The notes beneath the pieces are model-generated. The model did no database searches. It was not told the DNA's origin and worked only from the letters and a program-made list of their open reading frames with translations. Of a DNA stretch of 48,787 nucleotides, positions 8,733-16,774 are shown piece after piece; positions within the stretch are counted from its first letter, which is position 1; each line of letters starts with the position of its first letter. The DNA is from Pseudomonas sp. C1C7 (GTDB lineage Bacteria; Pseudomonadota; Gammaproteobacteria; Pseudomonadales; Pseudomonadaceae). The stretch lies in the NCBI RefSeq assembly GCF_013359595.1, contig NZ_JABFMP010000041.1:1-48787 (forward strand), given 5' to 3'. A program made the position numbers and the translations under genes.

Positions 8733-8764
8733 TTGACTGGAATCCGAAAAGATCAATGATTGAT
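8733..8764 (+). promoter_or_regulatory. Candidate spuI promoter with overlapping palindrome
   Basis: A TTGACT -35-like hexamer at 8733-8738 is followed, about 13 bases on, by a perfect palindrome ATCAAT-G-ATTGAT (8752-8764). The palindrome lies just upstream of the spuI ribosome site AAGGTG and start at 8791. Its position suits a repressor operator. The -10 element is unclear, so the promoter call is weak. The rest of the 278-base spuA/spuI gap (8513-8790) shows only AT-rich runs. Confidence 0.35.
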
Positions 8765-8790
8765 ATTTTTAACAACAAAGGTGTTGCATC

Positions 8791-10167
8791 ATGTCGGTAC
8801 CCCCGCGTGCCGTTCAGCTCAACGAAGCGAACGCGTTCCTTAAGGAACATCCTGAGGTTCTGTACGTTGACCTTCTGATTGCGGATATGAATGGTGTGGT
8901 GCGCGGCAAGCGCATCGAACGCACCAGCCTCCACAAGGTTTACGAGAAAGGCATCAACCTGCCGGCCTCTCTTTTTGCTCTGGATATCAACGGCTCTACG
9001 GTGGAAAGCACCGGCCTGGGCCTGGACATCGGTGATGCTGACCGAATCTGCTATCCAATCCCCGATACCCTGTGCAACGAGCCATGGCAGAAGCGCCCGA
9101 CCGCGCAACTGCTGATGACCATGCATGAACTGGAAGGTGACCCTTTCTTCGCCGACCCGCGGGAAGTCCTGCGCCAGGTCGTGGCCAAGTTCGACGAGTT
9201 GGGCCTGACCATCTGCGCCGCGTTTGAACTTGAGTTCTACCTGATCGACCAGGAGAACGTGAACGGCCGTCCACAGCCGCCGCGCTCGCCGATCTCCGGC
9301 AAACGCCCGCACTCGACCCAGGTCTACCTGATCGACGACCTCGACGAATACGTCGACTGCCTGCAGGACATCCTCGAAGGCGCGAAAGAGCAAGGCATCC
9401 CGGCCGACGCCATCGTCAAGGAAAGTGCCCCGGCGCAGTTCGAAGTGAACCTGCACCACGTGGCCGACCCGATCAAGGCCTGCGACTACGCGGTACTGCT
9501 CAAGCGTCTGATCAAGAACATCGCCTACGACCATGAGATGGACACCACCTTCATGGCCAAGCCTTACCCAGGCCAGGCGGGTAATGGTCTGCACGTCCAC
9601 ATCTCGGTGCTCGACAAAGATGGCAAAAACATTTTTGCCAGCGAGGATCCCGAGCAGAACGCCGCGCTGCGTCACGCGATCGGCGGTGTGCTCGAGACCC
9701 TGCCAGCTCAGATGGCTTTCCTCTGCCCGAACGTGAACTCGTACCGTCGTTTCGGCGCGCAGTTCTACGTGCCGAACTCGCCAAGCTGGGGCCTGGACAA
9801 CCGCACCGTGGCCCTGCGCGTACCGACCGGCTCTGCCGATGCAGTGCGTCTGGAGCACCGTGTCGCCGGCGCCGACGCCAACCCGTACCTGCTGATGGCT
9901 TCGGTCCTGGCGGGCGTGCACCACGGCCTGACCAACAAGGTCGAGCCACCGGCACCGACCGAAGGCAACAGCTACGAGCAGAACGAGCAGAGCCTGCCGA
10001 ACAACCTGCGCGATGCACTGCGCGAGCTGGACGACAGCGAAGTCATGGCCAAGTACATCGATCCGAAGTACATCGACATCTTCGTCGCGTGCAAGGAGAG
10101 TGAGCTGGAGGAGTTCGAACACTCCATCTCCGACCTTGAGTACAACTGGTATCTGCATACCGTTTAA
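8791..10167 (+). CDS. spuI: Gamma-glutamylpolyamine synthetase SpuI (glutamine synthetase family)
   Basis: Second glutamine-synthetase-fold ligase, 458 residues, divergent from the spu operon. It shows DLLIADMNGVVRGKR near the N-terminus, FELEFYL, the AGNGLHVHIS catalytic block, NRTVALRVP and EHRVAGADANPYL. It is predicted to glutamylate a polyamine or monoamine, complementing SpuB with another substrate range. The start has AAGGTG upstream and a palindrome in the leader. A clear terminator follows the stop, so it is probably monocistronic. A complete frame on the opposite strand is a GC-rich shadow. Which amine it prefers is not visible. Confidence 0.88.
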   Translation: MSVPPRAVQLNEANAFLKEHPEVLYVDLLIADMNGVVRGKRIERTSLHKVYEKGINLPASLFALDINGSTVESTGLGLDIGDADRICYPIPDTLCNEPWQKRPTAQLLMTMHELEGDPFFADPREVLRQVVAKFDELGLTICAAFELEFYLIDQENVNGRPQPPRSPISGKRPHSTQVYLIDDLDEYVDCLQDILEGAKEQGIPADAIVKESAPAQFEVNLHHVADPIKACDYAVLLKRLIKNIAYDHEMDTTFMAKPYPGQAGNGLHVHISVLDKDGKNIFASEDPEQNAALRHAIGGVLETLPAQMAFLCPNVNSYRRFGAQFYVPNSPSWGLDNRTVALRVPTGSADAVRLEHRVAGADANPYLLMASVLAGVHHGLTNKVEPPAPTEGNSYEQNEQSLPNNLRDALRELDDSEVMAKYIDPKYIDIFVACKESELEEFEHSISDLEYNWYLHTV

Positions 10168-10187
10168 GTGGTTGTACTGAAAAATCG

Positions 10188-10221
10188 AACGCCGCCGGCC
10201 TCACAGCCCGCGGCGTTTTTT
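10188..10221 (+). terminator. Intrinsic terminator of spuI
   Basis: Stem AACGCCGC/GCGGCGTT with a GC-rich inner part, followed by seven T residues, begins 20 bases after the spuI stop. Confidence 0.85.
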
Positions 10222-10235
10222 TATGGGGTTCCTTC

Positions 10236-10260
10236 AGTGGGAGCGGGCTTGCTCGCGAAG
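10236..10260 (+). repeat. Single REP half-element
   Basis: GTGGGAGCGGGCTTGCTCGC followed by GAAG is a solitary copy of the REP family found in pairs elsewhere in the window. It lies between the spuI terminator and the TetR gene. Confidence 0.75.
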
Positions 10261-10323
10261 GCGGCCTGCAAGACAACACAGAAGCCTGCTCGTACAATGC
10301 CCCCTGCCCCGCAGGAGACTCCC

Positions 10324-10962
10324 ATGACACGCGTAGCCAGCCCCCGCAAACCCCGCGCAGCCAGCCAGGCCCGGATCGATTCGATTCTCGATGCGGCGCG
10401 CACGCTGCTGGCGGCCGAGGGCGTGGCCAGTCTGTCGATCTACAGCGTCGCCGAGCGCGCGCAGATCCCGCCCTCCTCGGTCTACCACTTTTTCGCCAGC
10501 GTCCCGGCCTTGCTCGAAGCGCTGACCGCGGACGTCCACGCCGCCTTCCGCGCCTGCCTGCAAGCCCCCATCGACCACGCCACGCTCAACAGCTGGGGTG
10601 ACCTGTCGCGCCTGGTGGAACAACGCATGCTCGCCATCTACGGCGCCGACGCCGCCGCCCGCCAGCTGATCCTCGCCCAGCACGGCCTCACCGAAGTCAC
10701 CCAGGCCGACCGCCAGCACGACATCGAACTGGGCGACCTGATGCACAAGCTGTTCGACCACCATTTCGAGTTACCGAAGCTGCCGGACGATGTGGATGTG
10801 TTTGCGCTGGCCATGGAGCTGGGAGACCGGGTGTACGCGCGCTCGGTGCAACAGCACGGGCAAATTACGCCGCGCATGGCCGAGGAAGGGATGCGGGTGT
10901 TTGATGCGTATCTGGGGCTGTATTTGCCGCCTTACCTGCCAAAGCGCGGCGGTCTGGCCTGA
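10324..10962 (+). CDS. TetR-family transcriptional regulator
   Basis: A 212-residue repressor-type regulator. The N-terminal 65 residues hold the TetR DNA-binding domain: ARIDSILDAARTLLAAEG, then the helix-turn-helix LSIYSVAERAQIPPSSVYHFF. The C-terminal helical part would bind an unknown ligand. I chose the ATG at 10324 because AGGAG lies 6 bases upstream; the longer open frame from 10168 runs through the spuI terminator and a REP. Neighbours are spuI (upstream, same strand) and the convergent ssu operon, so its target cannot be told from context; control of spuI or a distant gene are both possible. Confidence 0.85.
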   Translation: MTRVASPRKPRAASQARIDSILDAARTLLAAEGVASLSIYSVAERAQIPPSSVYHFFASVPALLEALTADVHAAFRACLQAPIDHATLNSWGDLSRLVEQRMLAIYGADAAARQLILAQHGLTEVTQADRQHDIELGDLMHKLFDHHFELPKLPDDVDVFALAMELGDRVYARSVQQHGQITPRMAEEGMRVFDAYLGLYLPPYLPKRGGLA

Positions 10963-10984
10963 TTTTTTGTTGATCGGACGGACG

Positions 10985-11048
10985 CCATCGCGAGCAGGCT
11001 CGCTCCCACATGGAAATGTGAACCACTGTGGGAGCCTGCTCGCGATGG
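10985..11048. repeat. REPIN between TetR gene and ssuF
   Basis: Inverted arms CCATCGCGAGCAGGCTCGCT and its near-exact complement ending at 11048 flank a short spacer. It lies between two convergent genes and may also end both transcripts. Confidence 0.85.
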
Positions 11049-11083
11049 GTGCGCTGCCGAGCCAACTGACTCACGGCATGCAA

Positions 11084-11299
11084 TCACAACTTCGCGATCG
11101 ACACCTCGGTGGACTTCACGAACGCGATCACTTCGCTGCCCACCGCCAGTTCCAGCTCTTTCACCGAACGGGTGGTGATCACCGAGGTGACGATGCCGGA
11201 CGCGGTTTGCACGTCGATTTCCGACAGCACGTCGCCCAAAACGATTTCCTTGATGGTGCCCTTGAACTGGTTGCGTACGTTGATGGCTTTGATCGTCAT
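11084..11299 (-). CDS. ssuF: Molbindin-type Mop domain protein SsuF
   Basis: Single Mop/TOBE-domain protein of 71 residues (MTIKAINVRNQFKG, then VLGDVLSEIDVQTASG and SVKELELAVGSEVIAFVKSTEV). Such molbindins form oligomers that bind molybdate-like oxyanions. As I recall, P. putida ssuEADCBF ends with just such a gene, ssuF, reported as needed for growth on some sulfur sources. It is last in the ssu order here, about 110 bases after ssuB with a palindromic repeat between. I chose the ATG at 11299 because AGGAG lies 8 bases upstream; the 22-codon extension crosses the repeat. Confidence 0.85.
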   Translation of the reverse strand: MTIKAINVRNQFKGTIKEIVLGDVLSEIDVQTASGIVTSVITTRSVKELELAVGSEVIAFVKSTEVSIAKL

Positions 11300-11324
11300 A
11301 TTTATTTCTCCTGAGGTCGAAATG

Positions 11325-11403
11325 AGCTGCAAGTGGCGAGCTTCAAGCTGCAAGTAAAAGCGCACTGCTTTTTCTTGCCGCTTGGAGCTCGAAGCTTGCG
11401 GCT
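11325..11403. repeat. Imperfect palindromic repeat between ssuB and ssuF
   Basis: Two arms of about 37 bases (left beginning AGCTGCAAGTGGCGAGCTTC, right ending GAAGCTTGCGGCT) are imperfect inverse copies around a 5-base loop. The GAAGCTTGC/GCAAGCTTC word is unlike the REP families seen elsewhere in the window. It probably is another Pseudomonas palindromic repeat and could set the expression of ssuF relative to ssuB. Confidence 0.7.
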
Positions 11404-11407
11404 GTCT

Positions 11408-12214
11408 TTATTGCGCCCAACGCAATTGCGTAGGCAAAGGTGAAACAGGTTCCGGTTCCGGCGGTTGACCCGGCAGGGACAGCACGCGGTTGAGGACTTC
11501 GGTTTCCAGCGCCGCCAACCGGTGGGAGCCGCGAACCCGGGGGCGCGGCAGTTCCACGTGCAGGTCGAGGCCGATTTCGCCGTCTTCGATCAGGATCACC
11601 CGATCGGCAATCGCCACCGCTTCGCTGACGTCATGGGTCACCAGTAAGACCGTGAAGCCGTGCTGCTGCCAGAGCCGCTCGATCAGCTGCTGCATCTCGA
11701 TGCGGGTCAGGGCGTCCAGCGCGCCCAGCGGTTCGTCGAGCAACAGCAGGCGTGGCTGGTGGATCAGCGCGCGAGCCAGCGCCACACGCTGCTTCTGCCC
11801 GCCGGACAGGGCCGCCGGCCACTCGTTGGCGCGATCCGCCAGGCCGACCGCTTCCAGGGCCTGCAACGCCTGTGGCCGCCAGTCGCCCTTGAGCCCGAGC
11901 CCCACGTTGTCGATGATCCGTTTCCAGGGCAGCAGACGCGCTTCCTGGAACATCAGCCGCGTGTCTTCCCGCGCCTCGCTCAACGCCGCGGAGCCGGCCA
12001 GCAACTGCCCGCCCGTAGGCTGGTCGAGACCGGCGAGCAAACGCAGCAAGGTGCTTTTGCCGCAGCCGCTGCGCCCGACTACCGCGACGAACTGACCGGC
12101 CGGAATGTGCAGGTCGATCTCGCGCAGCACCTGCCGCGCGCCGAAGGTTTTCTGCAGCTTGCGCACCGCCAGCGGAATCCCGCGCAGCAGGCGTGGAGGT
12201 TGTTGAGCCGTCAT
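11408..12214 (-). CDS. ssuB: Aliphatic sulfonate ABC transporter ATPase SsuB
   Basis: ATP-binding subunit of the alkanesulfonate importer, 268 residues. Motifs: Walker A GRSGCGKST (47-55), signature LSGGQKQ (136-142), Walker B LLLLDEP (156-162) and the switch His in VTHDVSEA (H194). The ATG at 12214 has GGAGGTG upstream and overlaps the ssuC stop as ATGA, which fixes the start against a longer frame reaching 12262. The C-terminus (VELPRPRVRGS and beyond) is typical of SsuB. It works with SsuC in the membrane and SsuA in the periplasm. Confidence 0.92.
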   Translation of the reverse strand: MTAQQPPRLLRGIPLAVRKLQKTFGARQVLREIDLHIPAGQFVAVVGRSGCGKSTLLRLLAGLDQPTGGQLLAGSAALSEAREDTRLMFQEARLLPWKRIIDNVGLGLKGDWRPQALQALEAVGLADRANEWPAALSGGQKQRVALARALIHQPRLLLLDEPLGALDALTRIEMQQLIERLWQQHGFTVLLVTHDVSEAVAIADRVILIEDGEIGLDLHVELPRPRVRGSHRLAALETEVLNRVLSLPGQPPEPEPVSPLPTQLRWAQ

Positions 12215-12993
12215 GCGGCACCTCCCTTGGCAACCTGATAGGCCGGGTGCCAGCGCAGCCATACGCGTTCAAGTCCACGGGCCGCGAGGTCGGCCAGCTT
12301 GCCGAGCACCGCGTACATCAGGATCGCCAGCACCACCACGTCGGTCTGCAGAAACTCCCGGGCATTCATCGCCAGGTAGCCGATGCCGGAGCTGGCGGAA
12401 ATGGTTTCGGCGACGATCAGCGTCAGCCACATGAAGCCCAGAGCGAAGCGCACGCCGACCAGAATCGAAGGCAGCGCGCCCGGCAGAATCACCTGGCGGA
12501 ACAGGCTGAAACCGGACAGCCCATAGCTGCGGGACATCTCCACCAGCGCCGGATCGACGTTGCGGATGCCGTGATAGGTGTTGAGGTAGATCGGGAACAA
12601 GGTGCCCAGCGCCACCAGGAAAATCTTCGCCGACTCGTCGATGCCGAACCACAGGATCACCAGCGGAATCAGCGCCAGATGCGGCACGTTGCGGATCATC
12701 TGTACCGAGCTGTCGAGCAGGCGCTCGCCCCATTTCGACAGGCCGGTGATGAACCCCAGGACCAGGCCGATACTGCCGCCGATGGCGAAGCCCAGCGCCG
12801 CGCGCCAGCCGCTGATGGCCAGGTGAGTCCAGATCTCGCCACTGCGTACCAGGCTGATGCCGGCCTCGATCACCGCGACCGGTGCCGGCAGGATCCGCGT
12901 CGACAACCAGCCCGCCGACACCGACAACTGCCACACCGCCAGCAGCAACACCGGCAACGCCCAGGGCGCGAGGCTGTGGATGATTTTCTTCAT
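12211..12993 (-). CDS. ssuC: Aliphatic sulfonate ABC transporter permease SsuC
   Basis: Inner-membrane permease of 260 residues with about six hydrophobic segments. The first is at residues 10-30 (ALPVLLLAVWQLSV). The coupling loop is EMSRSYGLSGFSLFRQVILP, characteristic of the sulfonate/nitrate/taurine permease family. The start lies only 8 bases after the ssuD stop with GAGG upstream, and the stop overlaps ssuB. Substrate is inferred from the flanking sulfonate monooxygenase gene. Confidence 0.92.
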   Translation of the reverse strand: MKKIIHSLAPWALPVLLLAVWQLSVSAGWLSTRILPAPVAVIEAGISLVRSGEIWTHLAISGWRAALGFAIGGSIGLVLGFITGLSKWGERLLDSSVQMIRNVPHLALIPLVILWFGIDESAKIFLVALGTLFPIYLNTYHGIRNVDPALVEMSRSYGLSGFSLFRQVILPGALPSILVGVRFALGFMWLTLIVAETISASSGIGYLAMNAREFLQTDVVVLAILMYAVLGKLADLAARGLERVWLRWHPAYQVAKGGAA

Positions 12994-13001
12994 GGCGCGC
13001 C

Positions 13002-14150
13002 TCAGCTCTGGGACGCGGCTTTGGGAAGAATGTCGTTGGCCACCATCTCGCCGAACGGGCTGACGTAGCCGGCACTTTTCGGCAGCTCAGGACGCTCCAC
13101 ATCCAGGTGCGGAAACAGCAGCTCGGCAACGCGGTACGACTCTTCCAGGTGTGGATAACCGGAGAAGATGAAGGTATCGATGCCCAGGTCCGCGTATTCC
13201 TTCACGCGGGCGGCCACGGTCGGACCGTCGCCCACCAACGCTGTGCCGGCACCGCCACGCACCAGGCCGACGCCTGCCCACAGGTTGGGGCTGACTTCCA
13301 GGTTGTCGCGGCTGCCGCCGTGCAGCGCGGCCATGCGTTGCTGGCCCACCGAATCGAAGCGCGCCAGGGACGCCTGGGCCCGGGCGATGGTGTCGTCGTC
13401 CAGGTGCGAGATCAGGCGATCCGCCGCCTGCCAGGCCTCGGCATTGGTTTCCCGCACGATCACATGCAGACGGATGCCGAAGCGCACGGTGCGCCCGAGT
13501 TTTGCGGCCTTGGCCCGCACTTGCGCAATTTTCTCGGCGACCGCGGCCGGCGGCTCGCCCCAGGTCAGGACCATCTCCACTTGCTCTGCCGCCAGGTCTT
13601 GCGCGGCTTGCGACGAACCACCGAAGTACAGCGGCGGCCGCGGTTGCTGGATCGGCGGATAGAGCAGCTTGGCGCCCTTCACGCTGATGTGCTGGCCGTC
13701 GTAATCGACGGTCTCGCCTTCCAGCACCCGACGCCAGATGCGGGTGAATTCCACCGAGGCCTGATAGCGCTCTTCGTGAGTCAGGAACAGACCGTCGCCG
13801 GCCAGCTCTTCCGGATCACCGCCAGTCACCAGGTTGAACAGCGCACGCCCGCCGGACAGACGATCCAGGGTCGCCGCCTGACGCGCCGCCACCGTCGGGG
13901 AAATGATCCCGGGGCGCAACGCGACCAGAAACTTCAGGCGCTGGGTCACCGGAATCAGCGATGCCGCCACCAGCCAGGAGTCTTCGCATGAGCGACCAGT
14001 GGGGATCAGCACCCCGCCGAAGCCCAGGCGATCGGCCGCCTGGGCGACTTGTTGCAGGTAACCGTGGTCGACGGCGCGAGCGCCTTCGGCGGTGCCAAGG
14101 TAATGGCCGTCGCCGTGGGTGGGCAGGAACCAGAAGATATTGAGGCTCAT
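13002..14150 (-). CDS. ssuD: FMNH2-dependent alkanesulfonate monooxygenase SsuD
   Basis: Cytoplasmic flavin-dependent monooxygenase, 382 residues, that splits alkanesulfonates into aldehyde and sulfite using FMNH2 from SsuE and oxygen. The sequence starts MSLNIFWFLPTHGDGHYLGT as expected. Residues matching those I recall as important in E. coli SsuD are present one position later: Cys55 in GRSCEDSW, Arg227 and His229 in IRLHV. It is complete, with AAGGAG 8 bases upstream. It lies between ssuA and ssuC. The released sulfite feeds cysteine synthesis. Confidence 0.94.
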   Translation of the reverse strand: MSLNIFWFLPTHGDGHYLGTAEGARAVDHGYLQQVAQAADRLGFGGVLIPTGRSCEDSWLVAASLIPVTQRLKFLVALRPGIISPTVAARQAATLDRLSGGRALFNLVTGGDPEELAGDGLFLTHEERYQASVEFTRIWRRVLEGETVDYDGQHISVKGAKLLYPPIQQPRPPLYFGGSSQAAQDLAAEQVEMVLTWGEPPAAVAEKIAQVRAKAAKLGRTVRFGIRLHVIVRETNAEAWQAADRLISHLDDDTIARAQASLARFDSVGQQRMAALHGGSRDNLEVSPNLWAGVGLVRGGAGTALVGDGPTVAARVKEYADLGIDTFIFSGYPHLEESYRVAELLFPHLDVERPELPKSAGYVSPFGEMVANDILPKAASQS

Positions 14151-14182
14151 GGAGTGGTCTCCTTGGGAAATCGAATGCTGGG

Positions 14183-15148
14183 TTATTGGGCTTTGGCAAC
14201 GGCCGCCGGTGGCGTCCAGATCACGTCCTTGATGCTCAAGGGCTTGGGAATCAGCTTGAGCTGGAAGAAGCTGTCGGCGATTTTCTGCTGCGCAGCGACC
14301 ACCTCCGGCGTGAGGAACAACGCGCCGTAGCCCTGGCGTTTAACCGAGGTCAGCGTGATGTCTGCCGGCAGGCCGAGCAGCGGTGCGACCTGTTGCGTCA
14401 CGTCCTGCGGGTTGGCCCTGGACCACTCGCCCACACCCCGCACTTCCTCCACCAGGGTCTTGATCACCTCGGGATTCTTTTGCGCGTAAGGCTTGGTCGC
14501 CAGGTAGAACTGATGGTTGTCGACGATGCCCTGGCCATCGCGCAGGGTGCGCGCTTGCAGTTGCTGTTCGGCGGCGGCCTGGTACGGGTCCCAGATCACC
14601 CAGGCGTCGACGCTGCCGCGCTCGAACGCCGCGCGGGCATCGGCCGGTGGCAGGAACACGGTCTGGATATCGGAGTATTTGAGGCCGGCATCTTCCAGCG
14701 CACGAACCAGCAGGTAGTGCACGTTGGAGCCTTTGTTCAGGGCGACTTTCTTGCCCTTGAGTTCGGCCACCGATTTGATCGGCGAGTCTTTCGGCACCAG
14801 GATCGCTTCGCTGTGAGGCGCTGGCGGTTCGTAGGCGACGTAGAGCAGATCGGCGCCGGCCGCTTGAGCGAATACGGGTGGGGTTTCGCCGGTCACGCCA
14901 AAATCGATGGAGCCGACGTTCAGGCCTTCGAGCAGTTGCGGGCCGCCGGGGAACTCGGTCCATTGCACGTCCACGCCTTGGGCGGCGAGGCGTTTTTCCA
15001 GAGTGCCTTTGGCTTTGAGCAGCACCAGGGTGCCGTATTTCTGATAGCCGATACGAAGAGTTTCAGCTTGAGCTTGAGTAATGGCGCCGAAGGTAACAGC
15101 CGCAGCAAACAGAGCGACCAGACCACGACGCAAAATGACAGGGCGCAT
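14183..15148 (-). CDS. ssuA: Sulfonate-binding periplasmic protein SsuA
   Basis: Periplasmic binding protein of the SsuA/TauA/NMT1 family, 321 residues. The signal peptide covers about 28 residues (MRPVILRRGLVALFAAAVTF through TQAQAE), followed by LRIGYQKYGTLVLLKAKG. I chose the ATG at 15148 because AAGGAG lies 6 bases upstream and it gives a regular signal peptide; the open frame reaching 15184 adds an unlikely polar tail. The order ssuE-ssuA-ssuD-ssuC-ssuB is the Pseudomonas arrangement. Individual sulfonate preference is not readable. Confidence 0.92.
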   Translation of the reverse strand: MRPVILRRGLVALFAAAVTFGAITQAQAETLRIGYQKYGTLVLLKAKGTLEKRLAAQGVDVQWTEFPGGPQLLEGLNVGSIDFGVTGETPPVFAQAAGADLLYVAYEPPAPHSEAILVPKDSPIKSVAELKGKKVALNKGSNVHYLLVRALEDAGLKYSDIQTVFLPPADARAAFERGSVDAWVIWDPYQAAAEQQLQARTLRDGQGIVDNHQFYLATKPYAQKNPEVIKTLVEEVRGVGEWSRANPQDVTQQVAPLLGLPADITLTSVKRQGYGALFLTPEVVAAQQKIADSFFQLKLIPKPLSIKDVIWTPPAAVAKAQ

Positions 15149-15238
15149 GGCGCTCTCCTTTTTGCAGTTGGGTTTTGGCTGCACCTGCTTGCCCGTTGGC
15201 GGGCGAGTAAGGCCAGTACTTCAATGTTCGAAAGGGGT

Positions 15239-15832
15239 TCAAATGCTCCAGCGAGCACTCAACAAACGGTCATTCAACAGGCCTGGATCGAGCGGCCTGG
15301 GGCGTCGCGCCATGGCGCCGAGAAACAACTCCAGCGACTCGTTCAAGCGTTGTTCCAGCTCCGGCGCCAGCTTCGCTGCCGCACTGCCTTCGCCATAGGC
15401 GATCTGGCTGTCGACCGCGAAAATCCCTTGGAGCAGTTCATCGGCCTTCAACGCCGACAACACCGGCTTGAGCGCGTAATCCACCGCCAGCATGTGGGCG
15501 ATGCTGCCGCCGGTAGCCATTGGCAACACGACCTTGTGTGCCAGTGCGCGTTCGGGCAGCAGGTCCAGCACGGTTTTCAACGCGCCGGAGAACGATGCCT
15601 TGTACACCGGGGTGGCGATCAGCAGACCGTCGGCATTTTCAATCTGTTGCAACAGGTCGAGCACCTTCGGGCTGTCAAAGCGTGCATGCAGCAAGTCTTC
15701 GGCCGGGAAGTCCCGTACCTGGTAACTCACCACTTCCACGCCCTGCCCTTGCAACCAACCTTTGGAGCGCTCCAGCAGCACCCCGGAACGGGAGCGCTGG
15801 CTGGGGCTGCCACCGAGTGAGACGACCAGCAT
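15239..15832 (-). CDS. ssuE: NAD(P)H-dependent FMN reductase SsuE
   Basis: Flavin reductase of 197 residues that supplies FMNH2 to SsuD. It has the flavodoxin-like phosphate-binding start LVVSLGGSPSQRSRS, the ADGLLIATPVYKASFSGALK block and the LPMATGGS segment typical of SsuE. AAGGAAT lies about 8 bases before the ATG. It is first in the ssu operon, and the AT-rich region upstream (15840-15983) should hold the operon promoter. The 90-base gap to ssuA shows no clear terminator. Confidence 0.92.
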   Translation of the reverse strand: MLVVSLGGSPSQRSRSGVLLERSKGWLQGQGVEVVSYQVRDFPAEDLLHARFDSPKVLDLLQQIENADGLLIATPVYKASFSGALKTVLDLLPERALAHKVVLPMATGGSIAHMLAVDYALKPVLSALKADELLQGIFAVDSQIAYGEGSAAAKLAPELEQRLNESLELFLGAMARRPRPLDPGLLNDRLLSARWSI

Positions 15833-15983
15833 TCGGACAATTCCTTGATCGTGTTGGCGATTCGCGGATTGCGATCTCGCTTCGATGGGAGTGACCTTAA
15901 CAGCTGATTCATATATCTATAAATCATATTTATTCATTTGATTATTCGATATGGAGATATATGAACGAGCGTTTTCCAGGCAT

Positions 15984-16007
15984 AAAAAAAGGCCGTCGAA
16001 ACGGCCT
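15984..16007 (-). terminator. Intrinsic terminator of lsfA
   Basis: On the minus strand AGGCCGT-TTCG-ACGGCCT is followed by seven T residues, about 80 bases after the lsfA stop. It separates lsfA from the ssu operon transcript. Confidence 0.85.
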
Positions 16008-16089
16008 GAAGTCCCCTGCATCGTGGATCGGTACACCCCCCTCAATTCCCCTTCGCTTCCACAGGTTCAGGGACAGGCAATGGCGGGTG

Positions 16090-16728
16090 TTAGCGGTTCG
16101 GCTGCGGTGTGAGGCGCAGATAGGGCCTGACCGCCCGATAGCCATTGGGAAAGCGCTGTTTGATTTCCTCTTCATCCTTGAGCGACGGCACGATCACCAC
16201 CTCGTCACCGTCCTGCCAGTTGGCCGGGGTGGCCACCTTGTAGTTGTCGGTAAGCTGCAGCGAATCGATCACCCGCAGGATTTCGTTGAAGTTGCGGCCG
16301 GTACTGGCCGGGTAGGTAATCGTCAGCCGCACCTTCTTGTTCGGGTCGATCACGAACAGCGAGCGCACGGTCAGGGTGTCATTGGCATTGGGATGAATCA
16401 GGTCGTAGAGGTCCGAGACCTTGCGGTCGGCGTCGTCGAGGATCGGGAAGTTGACCACGGTGTTCTGGGTGTCGTTGATGTCTTCGATCCAGCGATGATG
16501 GGAGTCCACCGGGTCGACGGACAGCGCGATGGCCTTGACTCCGCGCTTGGCGAACTCGTCTTTCAACCTGGCGGTGAAGCCCAGTTCAGTGGTGCACACC
16601 GGCGTGAAGTCCGCCGGGTGCGAGAACAGCACACCCCAGCTATCGCCCAGCCACTGGTGGAAACGGATGGTACCGGCGCTGGAATCCTGTTCGAAATCGG
16701 GGGCGATGTCGCCGAGTCTGATACCCAT
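16090..16728 (-). CDS. lsfA: 1-Cys peroxiredoxin LsfA
   Basis: Peroxiredoxin of the Prx6 (1-Cys) type, 212 residues, reducing peroxides in the cytoplasm. The peroxidatic cysteine is Cys45 in HPADFTPVCTTE; it is the only cysteine, and the long C-terminal dimerisation part (TPANWQDGDEVVIVPSL) is present. LsfA of P. putida was described as sulfate-starvation induced and linked to sulfonate use, in agreement with its place directly upstream of ssuE. It has its own terminator, so it is probably co-regulated rather than co-transcribed. AAGGAG precedes the ATG. Confidence 0.92.
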   Translation of the reverse strand: MGIRLGDIAPDFEQDSSAGTIRFHQWLGDSWGVLFSHPADFTPVCTTELGFTARLKDEFAKRGVKAIALSVDPVDSHHRWIEDINDTQNTVVNFPILDDADRKVSDLYDLIHPNANDTLTVRSLFVIDPNKKVRLTITYPASTGRNFNEILRVIDSLQLTDNYKVATPANWQDGDEVVIVPSLKDEEEIKQRFPNGYRAVRPYLRLTPQPNR

Positions 16729-16774
16729 GGTGCTGCTCCTTTTGAGTGCTTATTGAGCTCCACTGTGCCTGGGT

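Noticed and set aside
8686..10158. A 490-codon open frame on the minus strand opposite spuI
   Set aside because: It mirrors the codon pattern of spuI in GC-rich DNA, has no recognisable domain and is rich in Gln/Val/Arg/Asp, as expected of a shadow frame.
10324..10962. TetR gene as dedicated regulator of the ssu operon
   Set aside because: It is convergent to ssuF and separated by a REPIN; nothing in the sequence links it to the ssu promoter at about 15840-15980.
14186..15820. A 544-codon plus-strand frame across ssuA and ssuE
   Set aside because: It spans two well-supported minus-strand genes and their gap; it has no domain and no plausible ribosome site.
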